Source: SAR116 cluster bacterium AG-426-I14 (GTDB lineage Bacteria; Pseudomonadota; Alphaproteobacteria; Puniceispirillales; Marisalimonadaceae). Taken from it: a DNA stretch of 64,000 bases. This document shows, piece after piece, positions 42,861 through 51,772 of this stretch (positions within the stretch are counted from its first letter, which is position 1; the number at the start of each line of letters is the position of its first letter). The stretch covers positions 30,497 to 94,496 of the forward strand of contig QCNS01000005.1 in NCBI GenBank assembly GCA_003210055.1, written 5' to 3'. A program made the translations under genes and the position numbers. The notes below the pieces were generated by a model. It made no database searches, was not told the DNA's origin, and worked only from the letters and a program-made list of their open reading frames with translations.

Positions 42861-44027
42861 TTAATAAGATTTTGGAAAGCCTAGAATTTTTTCTGAAACA
42901 TAATTTAATATCATCTCTGAACTTACTGGGGCTAATTTTGGAATAAGAGATTCTCTGAATAATCTCTCAACATGATATTCTTTTGCATAACCCATACCAC
43001 CTAGGGTTACAACTGCTTGAGTAGCAGCTTTAAAAGCTGCCTCAGCAGCAAAATATTTTGCTGCATTTGCGAGTCCTCCTGAATTTTCTCTATTATCGTA
43101 CTGATAAGATGCCTTTTCTATCAAAAGTTCAGCCGCCTCGAGTTCTATCCAGTTTTTAGCTAATGGATGTTGAATACTTTGGTTTTTCCCTATTGGTCTA
43201 TCAAAAACAATTCTTTCTTTAGCATATTGTGTTGCTCTTTTGAGAACATTTTTACCTATACCTAATGCTTCTGCAGCGATTAAAATTCTTTCAGGATTGA
43301 GACTATCAAGTAAGTATCTAAAACCTTGACCCTCTTCACCTATTCTGTCTTCTTCATTTACGTTCAAATTATCAATAAATATCTGGTTACTATCAACTGC
43401 TGCTCTACCCATTTTTTTTATTTCTCTAACTTCAATTTTTTCTCTATCAAAGTTTGTATAAAAAAGAGTTAATCCATCTATAGGCTTTTTCGTTGCTGAT
43501 ATGTCACTTGTACGAGCAAGCAGTAAAATTTTGTTTGCAACTTGAGCTGTCGATGTCCAAATCTTTTGTCCATTTATTATGTAACCTCCTTGAACTTTTT
43601 GAGCCTTTGTTTTAATTTTTCCTGTATCAAGACCACTATCAGGTTCTGTTACACCAAAACATGTTTTTTCTTTACCTGAAATAAGAGGAGGTAACCATAA
43701 TTCTTTTTGTTTTTCTGTGCCATATATCACTATTGGATGTGGCCCAAAAATATTTATATGAATAGATGATGCGGCTGCCATTCCTCCACCACTTTCTGAT
43801 ATGGTTTGCATAAAAAGAGACGCTTCTCTAATACCTAAATTAGAACCACCAAATTTTTCAGGCATACAAATTCCAAGCCATCCTCCAGAGGCAACTTCAT
43901 CGTAAAACTCATGAGGAAACTTTGCGTTAATATCACAGTCAAGCCAATAATCGTCATCAAATTTTTCTGATATATTTTTTGCGGACTCGATGATAGAAAT
44001 CTGAGTTTCATTTAATTTGAACGACAT
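42861..44027 (-). CDS. Acyl-CoA dehydrogenase of unknown substrate
   Basis: A 388-residue acyl-CoA dehydrogenase with FGVTEPDSGLDTGKI near residue 128, GYIINGQKIWTSTA, GAEGQGF-like EEGQGFRYLLD, and AKERIVFDRPIGKNQSIQHPLA. The C-terminal region around LGGMGYAKEYHVERLFRESLIPKLAPVSSEMIL departs from the usual YEGTxEI: SSEMI stands where GTxEI is expected. The start at 44027 is chosen over an upstream in-frame TTG because GAAGGT precedes it. The enzyme lies between the AhpD-like gene and the CoA-transferase, suggesting a transferase-activated acid as its substrate. Confidence 0.87.
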   Translation of the reverse strand: MSFKLNETQISIIESAKNISEKFDDDYWLDCDINAKFPHEFYDEVASGGWLGICMPEKFGGSNLGIREASLFMQTISESGGGMAAASSIHINIFGPHPIVIYGTEKQKELWLPPLISGKEKTCFGVTEPDSGLDTGKIKTKAQKVQGGYIINGQKIWTSTAQVANKILLLARTSDISATKKPIDGLTLFYTNFDREKIEVREIKKMGRAAVDSNQIFIDNLNVNEEDRIGEEGQGFRYLLDSLNPERILIAAEALGIGKNVLKRATQYAKERIVFDRPIGKNQSIQHPLAKNWIELEAAELLIEKASYQYDNRENSGGLANAAKYFAAEAAFKAATQAVVTLGGMGYAKEYHVERLFRESLIPKLAPVSSEMILNYVSEKILGFPKSY

Positions 44028-44048
44028 TAATTTTACCTTCAAAAATAT

Positions 44049-44645
44049 CTATCTATGCATATTATGATAAATGTCATTAGGTTCCATTTCAGATGCTATT
44101 GCAAGTCTATTTGTCATGTTAAAAAATCCTACAACTAGACTGATATCCCAAATATCTCTATCATTAAATCCTACTTTATTTAGAGCAAGTCTATCCTCTT
44201 CATTTACTATAGATGGATTTCTAGTTAAATTTCTGGCAAAAAGAAGCATTGTCTTATGCTTTTTGGATAAATTCGCTGCTTCAAAATTTGATGCTAATCT
44301 CTCACCTAACTGAGGATCTTGAGATAGTTCACGTACAGTTGCACCATGAGCTGCAAGACAATAGAAACATTGATTTTCTGATGAAACTGTAACAGCTATC
44401 ATCTCCCTTTCTAATTTAGAAAGACCAGATTCTCCTAACATTATACTATTGTAGAGTTTTGTAAATCCTTCAAACTGTTTAGGGAAGTTTGAAAAAGCTT
44501 TTAATACATTTGGTACAAAACCAATTTTCTCATTTACAACTTTAAGATAATTTGAAGCATTTTTTTGATCTTCATAATTTAATTTTTTATCTAATTTGAG
44601 AGCAGTAATTTTTTCTTTTGCTTCTTGCTTTTCTATTTTCGACAT
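44049..44645 (-). CDS. AhpD/carboxymuconolactone-decarboxylase-like protein
   Basis: A 198-residue helical protein of the AhpD-like family. The redox motif is ENQCFYCLAAHG (CxxC followed by His) near residue 89, with LSKLEREMIAVTVS before it. Family members act as alkylhydroperoxidase partners with peroxidase activity. The start at 44645 has GGAGGA just upstream, and its A is also the last base of the hydratase stop codon (TAATG), so the two are translationally coupled. It may protect the flavoprotein-rich pathway from peroxides, but this is inference. Confidence 0.85.
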   Translation of the reverse strand: MSKIEKQEAKEKITALKLDKKLNYEDQKNASNYLKVVNEKIGFVPNVLKAFSNFPKQFEGFTKLYNSIMLGESGLSKLEREMIAVTVSSENQCFYCLAAHGATVRELSQDPQLGERLASNFEAANLSKKHKTMLLFARNLTRNPSIVNEEDRLALNKVGFNDRDIWDISLVVGFFNMTNRLAIASEMEPNDIYHNMHR

Positions 44646-45439
44646 TATTCCTCCATAATCCAATTTGGCTTTTTTTTATTAAAGAATGCATTAATTCCTT
44701 CCAAACATTCTTCATTTTCCCATGTATCTGCAAGAGTTTCTATACTCATATCAATTAAATTTTGATCAATTTTGTCAGTAAGTTTTCTTACTAATTTTTT
44801 AGAATTTGTTATAGCTTCAGGAGCTGAAATTTTGTAGGGTGCTAATATTTCTTTTATCTTTTTATCAAGACTATTTTGTTTTACGACAAAGTCAATCAAA
44901 CCTATTTTTAAACCTTCTTCTGATGATATTTCTCTTGCAGACGTAAAGAGATCTATACAGTTTTTCTCACCAATTTTTCTAATAACATATGGACTTATAG
45001 TAGCTGGAATTAATCCTAACCTTGTTTCAGTTAAAGCCATTTTAATGTTTTCAGAAGCTACAACTATATCACAAATAGCCATGATGCCAATTCCACCACC
45101 AAAAGAATTTCCATGAACTTTGCCAATAATGGTTTTGTTGACATAAAAAAGGTTATTTAACATTATTGCCAATTTCTTAGCTTCTTTTATTCTTGTTTTT
45201 CTATCAGCTGTTATTTGACGTTTCATCCATTTTAGATCACCTCCGGCACAAAAACTTTTTCCAGATGATGACAAAACGATTATTTTAATATCTTTATCTT
45301 GATCAAGTTTTTTGAAACAACAACCCAAATCTTCTATCATCTGAGGAGATAGAGCGTTATGTCTCTCAGGTTCATTTAGTACTACTTCAATTACTCCTAG
45401 AGAGTTTTCCTTAACTATTAAACTTTTATAACTATACAT
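44645..45439 (-). CDS. Enoyl-CoA hydratase family, probably methylglutaconyl-CoA hydratase
   Basis: A 264-residue crotonase-fold protein with ERHNALSPQMI near residue 21, oxyanion loop SFCAGGDLKWMK near residue 63 and VHGNSFGGGIGIMAICDIV near residue 104. The second catalytic Glu position is followed by TETRLGLIPATISPYV. Its position after isovaleryl-CoA dehydrogenase and methylcrotonyl-CoA carboxylase beta, and the LGLIPATISPYVIRKIG block typical of this group, point to hydration of 3-methylglutaconyl-CoA to HMG-CoA in leucine degradation. A general enoyl-CoA hydratase is the alternative. Confidence 0.83.
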   Translation of the reverse strand: MYSYKSLIVKENSLGVIEVVLNEPERHNALSPQMIEDLGCCFKKLDQDKDIKIIVLSSSGKSFCAGGDLKWMKRQITADRKTRIKEAKKLAIMLNNLFYVNKTIIGKVHGNSFGGGIGIMAICDIVVASENIKMALTETRLGLIPATISPYVIRKIGEKNCIDLFTSAREISSEEGLKIGLIDFVVKQNSLDKKIKEILAPYKISAPEAITNSKKLVRKLTDKIDQNLIDMSIETLADTWENEECLEGINAFFNKKKPNWIMEE

Positions 45440-45460
45440 GTTTATATATTTCTAATAAAT

Positions 45461-47062
45461 TTACATTCTAAATAAACCAAACTTACTATCTTTAATTTTT
45501 TGAGACATTGAAATTTCTATGCTGAGAGCAAGAATTCTTCTAGTTTCAATTGGATCTATGATGCCATCATCCCACAATCTTGCAGATGCAAATAGAGGAT
45601 GCGATTGTTCTTCAAATTGATCAACAATATTTTGGTAAAACTTTTTTTCAATTTTATCATTCCACGTTTGACCTTTTTTTCTAGCATTTATTTTTTTTAA
45701 TTCAGATAAAACATTTGCAGCTTGTTCACCCCCCATAACAGAAATTTTAGAACTTGGCCAAGTCCAGAGAAATTTTGGATTATAGGCTCGTCCGCACATT
45801 CCATAGTTTCCTGCTCCAAAACTCCCACCTACAATTAAAGTTATTTTTGGACATTTAGTATTTGAAACAGCATTAATTAATTTAGCACCATTTTTTGCAA
45901 TTCCTCCATGTTCTGCACTTTTACCTACCATAAAACCTGTAATATTTTGTATAAATATAATTGGTATTTTTCTCTGACTACATAACTGTATAAAATGCGC
46001 TCCTTTGAGTGCGCTCTCAGAAAACAAAACTCCATTATTTGCAATTATTCCACAATTATTTCCATGAATAGTTCCAAAGCCAGTAATCAAAGTTTTACCA
46101 TACTCTTTTTTAAATTCCTCCATTTTTGAACCATCAATTATTCTCATAATAATCTCTTTTATCTCAAAAGGTTTTCTTAGATCTTGTGGAACAATACCAA
46201 GTAAATCTTTTTGATCATAAATTGGTTCTTCAAAATTATAATTTTTAGTTTTTGATTTAAGGTTTAAGTTTAAAATACAATTTCTTGCAATTTCTAAAGC
46301 ATCATTATCATCATTAGCAAGATAGTCAGCAACTCCTGAAATTTTTGAATGAACTTCACCTCCTCCTAATTCTTCAGGAGTTGTTTTTTCTCCTATAGCT
46401 GCCTTAACTAATGGTGGTCCAGCTAAAAAAATTGTACCTTGATTTTTAATAATTATAGTTTCATCAGACATTGCTGGTACGTATGCCCCTCCAGCTGTAC
46501 AACTTCCCATAACCACTGCTATTTGTGGTATATTCTTTGAAGACATAATTGCTTGATTATAAAAAATCCTTCCAAAATGATCTTTGTCAGGGAAAACTTC
46601 ATCTTGATTTGGTAGGTTGGCACCTCCAGAGTCAACTAAATAAATACATGGTAGATTATTATCAATTGCAATTTCTTGAGCCCTAAGGTGTTTTTTTACA
46701 GTTATAGGATAATATGTCCCACCTTTAACAGTAAAGTCATTACAAATAACCATAACATTAAAGTTGTGGATTTTACCAATGCCTGCAATTATTCCTCCAC
46801 CAGGACATTCATTGTTATAAAGATTATATCCAGCTGATAAACCAATTTCCAAGAAATCTGAGTGCTGGTCTAAAAGTTTTGTAATTCTCATTCTGGGAAG
46901 AAGTTTTACATTTTTTGTAATCTTCTTGTTAAACTTTTTTATGCCACCTCTAAATGAGTTTTTATTAACTTCTCTGATTTTTTCAAGATTTGATAACATG
47001 TATTTTTTATTATCATTAAAATCATTGCTATTAATATTTATTGATGTTTTTAAAATTGTCAT
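45461..47062 (-). CDS. Methylcrotonyl-CoA carboxylase beta (carboxyltransferase) subunit
   Basis: A 533-residue biotin-dependent carboxyltransferase. The N-terminal RMRITKLLDQHSDFLEIGLSAGYNLY, in adjoining parts near residue 56, GGGIIAGIGKIH, CTAGGAYVPAMSDE, IFLAGPPLVKAAIGE and the C-terminal IFIQNITGFMVGKSAEHGGIAKNGAKL are as in MccB rather than propionyl-CoA carboxylase beta. It transfers carboxylate from biotin to 3-methylcrotonyl-CoA. The start at 47062 follows the isovaleryl-CoA dehydrogenase stop by one base (TAGTATG), and an in-frame TTG at 47095 would give a 32-base overlap. The partner alpha subunit (biotin carboxylase plus BCCP) is not in this window. Confidence 0.9.
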   Translation of the reverse strand: MTILKTSININSNDFNDNKKYMLSNLEKIREVNKNSFRGGIKKFNKKITKNVKLLPRMRITKLLDQHSDFLEIGLSAGYNLYNNECPGGGIIAGIGKIHNFNVMVICNDFTVKGGTYYPITVKKHLRAQEIAIDNNLPCIYLVDSGGANLPNQDEVFPDKDHFGRIFYNQAIMSSKNIPQIAVVMGSCTAGGAYVPAMSDETIIIKNQGTIFLAGPPLVKAAIGEKTTPEELGGGEVHSKISGVADYLANDDNDALEIARNCILNLNLKSKTKNYNFEEPIYDQKDLLGIVPQDLRKPFEIKEIIMRIIDGSKMEEFKKEYGKTLITGFGTIHGNNCGIIANNGVLFSESALKGAHFIQLCSQRKIPIIFIQNITGFMVGKSAEHGGIAKNGAKLINAVSNTKCPKITLIVGGSFGAGNYGMCGRAYNPKFLWTWPSSKISVMGGEQAANVLSELKKINARKKGQTWNDKIEKKFYQNIVDQFEEQSHPLFASARLWDDGIIDPIETRRILALSIEISMSQKIKDSKFGLFRM

Positions 47063-47063
47063 A

Positions 47064-48230
47064 CTATTTCGTTTCCAAAAATAATTCTCTTCCAATTAGC
47101 ATTCTTCTTATTTCAGAAGTACCCGCTCCAATTTCATAAAGTTTTGCATCTCTTAACAATCTCTCAACGGAATAATCTTTTGTATAACCATTTCCACCAA
47201 GTGATTGAATAGCTTCTAATGTTAACTGCGTTGCTTTTTCAGCAGCATATAAAATACATCCAGCTGCATCTTTTCTCGTTGTCTCTCCTCTATCACAAGC
47301 TGATGCCACTGCGTAAACATATGATCTGCATGCATTTGTGGTAGTATACATATCAGCAATTTTTCCTTGCATTAATTGAAATTCACCAATTGATTTTCCA
47401 AATTGTTTTCTTTCATGAACGTAAGGAACCACTTCATCTAATGCTGCGGCCATAATACCTAGAGGACCAGCTGCAAGGACAACTCTCTCATAATCCAATC
47501 CACTCATTAAAATAGCGGCCCCTTCTCCAGGGTTACCGAGAACATTCTCTTCAGGTACAGCACAATTCTCAAATATTAACTCAGATGTATTAGAACCTCT
47601 CATACCTAATTTATTTATTTTTTTTCCGCAGGAAAACCCATCCATATCCTTTTCTATTAAGAATGCTGTGATACCTTTTGATCCAACATTTAGATCAGTT
47701 TTTGCGTACACTACAGCTATGTCAGCATCAGGTCCATTTGTGATCCACATTTTAGAACCATTAAGTAAGTAGGTTTTATTACCTTGTTTTTCTGCTGACA
47801 AAGTCATTGACACAACATCTGAGCCTGAACCAACTTCGCTCATTGCAAGAGCACCAATTTTCTCTCCGTTGCAAAGACTTGGTAAATATTTTTCTTTTTG
47901 GTATTTATTTCCATTTCGATTAATCTGGTTAACACATAAATTTGAAAAAGCGCCATACGACAGTCCAACAGATGCACTTGCACGACTAATTTCTTCTAGG
48001 GCCACACAGTGTGCTAAATAACCCATGCCACTTCCACCAAATGATGTCTCAGCAGTAATTCCTAATAACCCAAGGGAACCAAATTTTTTCCATAAATGAT
48101 TTGGAAATTCATTAGTTTCGTCTATTTGTTTTGCTAAAGGTGCTATTTCAGATTGTGCAAATTTACGAACATTTTTTTGAAGAATTTTAATTTCTTCGTC
48201 AAATCCAAAATCCATAGATTTTTCAAACAT
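47064..48230 (-). CDS. Isovaleryl-CoA dehydrogenase
   Basis: A 388-residue acyl-CoA dehydrogenase with [39 protein letters not shown] near residue 130, [43 protein letters not shown] and the C-terminal [20 protein letters not shown]. These details, notably [14 protein letters not shown] and the GAGTSEIRR ending, are typical of isovaleryl-CoA dehydrogenase. It oxidises isovaleryl-CoA to 3-methylcrotonyl-CoA, the substrate of the carboxylase encoded next. The ATG at 48230 has AAGGAAA upstream; a second in-frame ATG is five codons on. First catabolic gene of the leucine set. Confidence 0.9.
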   Translation of the reverse strand: MFEKSMDFGFDEEIKILQKNVRKFAQSEIAPLAKQIDETNEFPNHLWKKFGSLGLLGITAETSFGGSGMGYLAHCVALEEISRASASVGLSYGAFSNLCVNQINRNGNKYQKEKYLPSLCNGEKIGALAMSEVGSGSDVVSMTLSAEKQGNKTYLLNGSKMWITNGPDADIAVVYAKTDLNVGSKGITAFLIEKDMDGFSCGKKINKLGMRGSNTSELIFENCAVPEENVLGNPGEGAAILMSGLDYERVVLAAGPLGIMAAALDEVVPYVHERKQFGKSIGEFQLMQGKIADMYTTTNACRSYVYAVASACDRGETTRKDAAGCILYAAEKATQLTLEAIQSLGGNGYTKDYSVERLLRDAKLYEIGAGTSEIRRMLIGRELFLETK

Positions 48231-48244
48231 GATAAATTTCCTTA

Positions 48245-48694
48245 TTAATTTCCTAGAGCTCTCTTTTTGGCCTCGGAACTCTCAGTACCAGACACATGAA
48301 GTAAACCACAAATGCGCCATATCAAATTTGCCTCATACTCATCTACTTTCCCATCTGATAAAATAATTTCCCACAACATTTCTATAACTGAAATTCTTTC
48401 ATCATGATCCATACTATCAAGAATGACCTTAATATCTGAGTAAATTTCAATTTTTTCATCACTTTTATGAAGAACAAAATCAATAGATTTTTCAGCTTTT
48501 TGAGGATTTAGATGAAATTTAGTAATGAGTATTTTTTTAATTAAATCTATTTCGTCGTTACTAACAATTCCATCAATTTTACTTGCTTCAATTAAAAGGG
48601 ATAAAACGGCAAAAATATCTTCATCCAAATATTCTTGATTTTCATCTTCATTTATTTTTGCTGTGTCAAAGAAGTTTTTTATATTTTTAAACAT
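48245..48694 (-). CDS. TerB-like protein
   Basis: A 149-residue acidic helical protein of the TerB/tellurite-resistance-like fold, with two repeats having an acidic metal-binding look: [20 protein letters not shown] near residue 33 and [22 protein letters not shown] near residue 111. In this family such loops bind divalent metal, but the function of isolated TerB-like proteins is generally unknown. No other ter gene is present. A GAGGAAAT ribosome site precedes the ATG. It stands 14 bases upstream of the leucine-degradation genes and may share their transcript. Confidence 0.8.
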   Translation of the reverse strand: MFKNIKNFFDTAKINEDENQEYLDEDIFAVLSLLIEASKIDGIVSNDEIDLIKKILITKFHLNPQKAEKSIDFVLHKSDEKIEIYSDIKVILDSMDHDERISVIEMLWEIILSDGKVDEYEANLIWRICGLLHVSGTESSEAKKRALGN

Positions 48695-48786
48695 ATTTCC
48701 TCATCAATTTAATATACTCATTTTTGTTTTCCCTAAATAAAATATAAAACAAATCTGAAAATAAACAAAAGCTTAATAATTTTTTA

Positions 48787-48813
48787 TTGTTTTTAGTTAT
48801 AAGTATTTATGAT
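48787..48813 (+). promoter_or_regulatory. Possible promoter of the glutamate dehydrogenase gene
   Basis: TTGTTT (48787-48792) and TATGAT (48808-48813) have a 15-base spacer, a little short. The leader that follows holds a GGGGG run and a short hairpin CGA-GAAA-TCG with a GNRA-type loop at about 48846-48855, shortly before the ATG at 48866. Nothing else was recognised in the 171-base gap. Confidence 0.3.
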
Positions 48814-48865
48814 AGCATCTCTGTTAAATTTTAAAATGGGGGCATCGAGAAATCGTTGAAAAAAA

Positions 48866-50287
48866 ATGGCAGGAGACGAGTTTTTAAATTCAATTGAAAC
48901 AAATTTTAAAAAAGCTATAAATTGTCTGCAAAAATCGGAAGGTGGTAAATTCATTACTGAGGATTTGGCAAATCAAATTATGATGGCTAATGCTACTTAC
49001 GTAGTTCGTTTTGGGGTAAGATTAAGAAATTCAATATACACATTTACAGGTTACAGATCTGTTCATTCTGACCATTTTGAACCTGTTAAAGGTGGTATTA
49101 GATATGATATGGCTGTCAATCAAGAAGAAGTTGAAGCTTTAGCAGCGCTAATGACCTATAAATGTTCTCTTGTTGAAGTCCCTTTTGGTGGTTCTAAAGG
49201 TGGATTAATAATTAACATTCGTGATTGGAACGAAGAAGAGATGGAAAGAATTACAAGAAGATTTACGCAAGAGCTAGCGAAACGTGATTTAATCCATCCA
49301 TCTCAAAATGTACCTGCACCAGATGTTGGTACTGGGGAACGCGAAATGGCTTGGATGGCAGATGAATATAGAAGATTAAATCCAACTGATCTAAATGCTT
49401 GGGCATGTGTTACTGGTAAGCCTGTTAATAAAGGAGGCATATCAGGCAGGACTGAGGCAACTGGTAGAGGAGTAGAATATGCTTTGAAAGCTTTTTTTGA
49501 CAATCATGAAGATGTTAAAAAAACAGGGTTAACCTCTGGATTAGCGGGTAAAAGAGTAATAGTTCAAGGTCTAGGTAATGTCGGTTATCATGCCGCATTA
49601 TTTTTATCGAAGGAAGATGAATGTTTGATTACACATGTTATAGAAAGAGATGGTTCCATAGTAAACAAGGATGGAATTGATATCGAAGATCTGAAAAACC
49701 ATATTGTAAAAAATGGAAGTGTAAAGGGTTATCAAGGTTATACATCAAAAGGTTCAGAAATTTTAGAAGAAGATGCAGATATTTTAATACCTGCTGCTAT
49801 GGAACTTGTAATTAATAAAGACAATGCAAACAGAATTAAAACCGCACTTATTATTGAGGCAGCTAATGGACCCGTTTCCTCTGAGGCAGATGAAATACTT
49901 AATAAAAAAGGAGTGGTAATTATACCCGACCTTTATGCAAATGCTGGTGGTGTTACAGTAAGTTACTTTGAATGGATTAAAAACTTGAGTAGAATAAGGT
50001 TAGGTAGACTTCAAAGGCGCGCTCAAGAAAACCAAGTTAACATTCTTGTTGAGGCAATGGAGAAAATGACAGGAACAGACTTTCCAGAAGGATATAAAGA
50101 AAAGGCAATTAAAGGATCATCAGAACTTGATTTAGTTAGGTCAGGTTTAGAAGACACTATGAGAAACTCTTATCAAGTAATCAGTGATGTTTGGAACAAC
50201 GACGAAAATGCTAAAGATTTAAGAACAGCTGCAATGATGGTTGCTATTAAAAGAGTGGCTCAAAGTTATGCTTCGCTTGGAATGTAA
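48866..50287 (+). CDS. gdhA: Glutamate dehydrogenase (Glu/Leu/Phe/Val family)
   Basis: A 473-residue amino acid dehydrogenase. KGGIRYDMAVNQEEVEALAALMTYKC (substrate domain, adjoining parts near residue 77), the PFGGSKGG catalytic-lysine loop near residue 109, APDVGTGEREMAWMADEY near residue 151, TGRGV and the NAD(P) domain VIVQGLGNVGYHAALFL near residue 231 identify glutamate dehydrogenase. It interconverts glutamate and 2-oxoglutarate plus ammonium. It is convergent with the ammonium transporter and shares a hairpin with it, so both ends of ammonium use are encoded together. Coenzyme preference was not resolved. No strong Shine-Dalgarno precedes the ATG. Confidence 0.93.
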   Translation: MAGDEFLNSIETNFKKAINCLQKSEGGKFITEDLANQIMMANATYVVRFGVRLRNSIYTFTGYRSVHSDHFEPVKGGIRYDMAVNQEEVEALAALMTYKCSLVEVPFGGSKGGLIINIRDWNEEEMERITRRFTQELAKRDLIHPSQNVPAPDVGTGEREMAWMADEYRRLNPTDLNAWACVTGKPVNKGGISGRTEATGRGVEYALKAFFDNHEDVKKTGLTSGLAGKRVIVQGLGNVGYHAALFLSKEDECLITHVIERDGSIVNKDGIDIEDLKNHIVKNGSVKGYQGYTSKGSEILEEDADILIPAAMELVINKDNANRIKTALIIEAANGPVSSEADEILNKKGVVIIPDLYANAGGVTVSYFEWIKNLSRIRLGRLQRRAQENQVNILVEAMEKMTGTDFPEGYKEKAIKGSSELDLVRSGLEDTMRNSYQVISDVWNNDENAKDLRTAAMMVAIKRVAQSYASLGM

Positions 50288-50290
50288 ACG

Positions 50291-50316
50291 AAGGCAGTTA
50301 TAATTATAACTGCCTT
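50291..50316. terminator. Shared hairpin terminator between gdhA and amt
   Basis: AAGGCAGTTAT and ATAACTGCCTT form a perfect 11-bp stem with a 4-base AATT loop between two convergent genes. It begins 3 bases after the gdhA stop and ends 17 bases before the amt stop. T-tracts are short on both sides, so termination may be moderate in each direction. Confidence 0.65.
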
Positions 50317-50333
50317 TGTTATGAGGGAGGAAT

Positions 50334-51617
50334 TTATTTTCTAAAATCTGGATAGGCTTCCATGCCAATTTCACTTGCATCTACACCTTCCATCTCTTGC
50401 TCAGGGGTAACTCTAATTCCCATTATCATTTTGATAACATACCATACAACTCCCGAGGCAATTACTGTGAATAGTCCGATAGCAAAAATACCATAGAGTT
50501 GAGATCCCAATGATGCTTCGGAATTCGAAAACACAACTGCGATTGTTCCCCATATTCCTGCAAATAAGTGAACAGGTATAGCACCTACTACATCATCAAT
50601 TTTAAATTTATCCAAAAGTGGAATGGAAACAACAACAATTAAGCCACCTACAGCACCAATAAATATTGCCAACATTGGGCTTGGTGCAAGAGGTTCAGCT
50701 GTGATAGCTACCAATCCACCCAAAGCTCCATTTAATGCCATAGTTAAATCTGTTTTTTTGTAATATAACATTGTAATTATAATTGCAACAACTACACCAC
50801 CTGCAGCGGCTAAATTTGTATTAATATAAATATTTGAAATATCGTTTACATCAGCGGCACTTCCCATCGCAAGTTGTGAGCCACCATTAAAACCAAACCA
50901 TCCAAACCAAAGTAAAAAAGTACCCAATGTAGCCAATGGTAAGTTTGAACCTGGCATTGGTTTTACGCTTCCATCATCAGCATATTTACCTTTTCTCGCA
51001 CCTAGTATTAGACAACCAGTTAAAGCTGCCCATCCTCCAACACCATGAACTATAGAAGAACCAGCAAAATCTAGAAACCCTGCACCAGATAAAAACCCAG
51101 TACCCCATGACCAAGAACCTTGTATTGGATATATGAAACCAGTTAAAATGACTACGAATATTAAAAAGCTTGAAAGTTTAACTCTTTCAGCTACTGCTCC
51201 ACTAACTATAGATGCGGCCGTAGCACAAAACACCATCTGAAAGAACCAATCAGACCCAGCACTATAACCGTCATCAACTGCTACTTCTCCAGGACCCCAT
51301 ATGTTTAAAGAACCAATCCATCCAGTATTTTCAGTCACACCATCGTACATCAAGTTGTATCCTACAAATGCAAACATAAGTCCAGCTATAGAATAAAGTC
51401 CAATGTTTTTAGCACATTGTACCACAGCATTTTTAGCCCTAACGAGTCCAGTCTCTAACATGCAGAAACCAGCTGCCATTAACATTACTAAAAATCCATG
51501 AACCAAAAATGAAAATGAATTAAATATATAAGCAACTTCTTTATCAACCTCTGCATTTGCTGCATTAATTGAAAAAAATATTAATAAAGAAGTTAGCGTA
51601 AGTTTTAAAATACTCAT
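50334..51617 (-). CDS. amt: Ammonium transporter Amt
   Basis: A 427-residue membrane protein with a signal peptide of about 22 residues (ending NAANA before EVDKE) and 11 predicted transmembrane helices. The Amt signature DFAGSSIVHGVGGWAALTG near residue 183 and DDVVGAIPVHLFAGIWG near residue 340 contain the twin-His pair of the conduction pore. A ribosome site AAGGAGAG precedes the ATG. It imports ammonium for glutamate dehydrogenase and glutamine synthetase. No glnK (PII) gene is next to it, which is a difference from the usual glnK-amt arrangement. The C-terminal cytoplasmic tail GIRVTPEQEMEGVDASEIGMEAYPDF is of the normal type (adjoining parts). Confidence 0.95.
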   Translation of the reverse strand: MSILKLTLTSLLIFFSINAANAEVDKEVAYIFNSFSFLVHGFLVMLMAAGFCMLETGLVRAKNAVVQCAKNIGLYSIAGLMFAFVGYNLMYDGVTENTGWIGSLNIWGPGEVAVDDGYSAGSDWFFQMVFCATAASIVSGAVAERVKLSSFLIFVVILTGFIYPIQGSWSWGTGFLSGAGFLDFAGSSIVHGVGGWAALTGCLILGARKGKYADDGSVKPMPGSNLPLATLGTFLLWFGWFGFNGGSQLAMGSAADVNDISNIYINTNLAAAGGVVVAIIITMLYYKKTDLTMALNGALGGLVAITAEPLAPSPMLAIFIGAVGGLIVVVSIPLLDKFKIDDVVGAIPVHLFAGIWGTIAVVFSNSEASLGSQLYGIFAIGLFTVIASGVVWYVIKMIMGIRVTPEQEMEGVDASEIGMEAYPDFRK

Positions 51618-51772
51618 AAAACTCTCCTTAATAAAGATTGAGCTTATTAGATAATTTATAAAATAGTTAAATATGACTTTAATTTTTTGTTAAGAGGGAG
51701 AAAATTGTAAATGATTAAAAAATAAACAAAAATTTTTAAGTTTAAATTAATTTGTCTATTTTTTATGCAATT

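Noticed and set aside
48838..48865. Riboswitch in the GDH leader
   Set aside because: The G-run and a short GNRA hairpin are too small, and no known aptamer pattern could be recognised.
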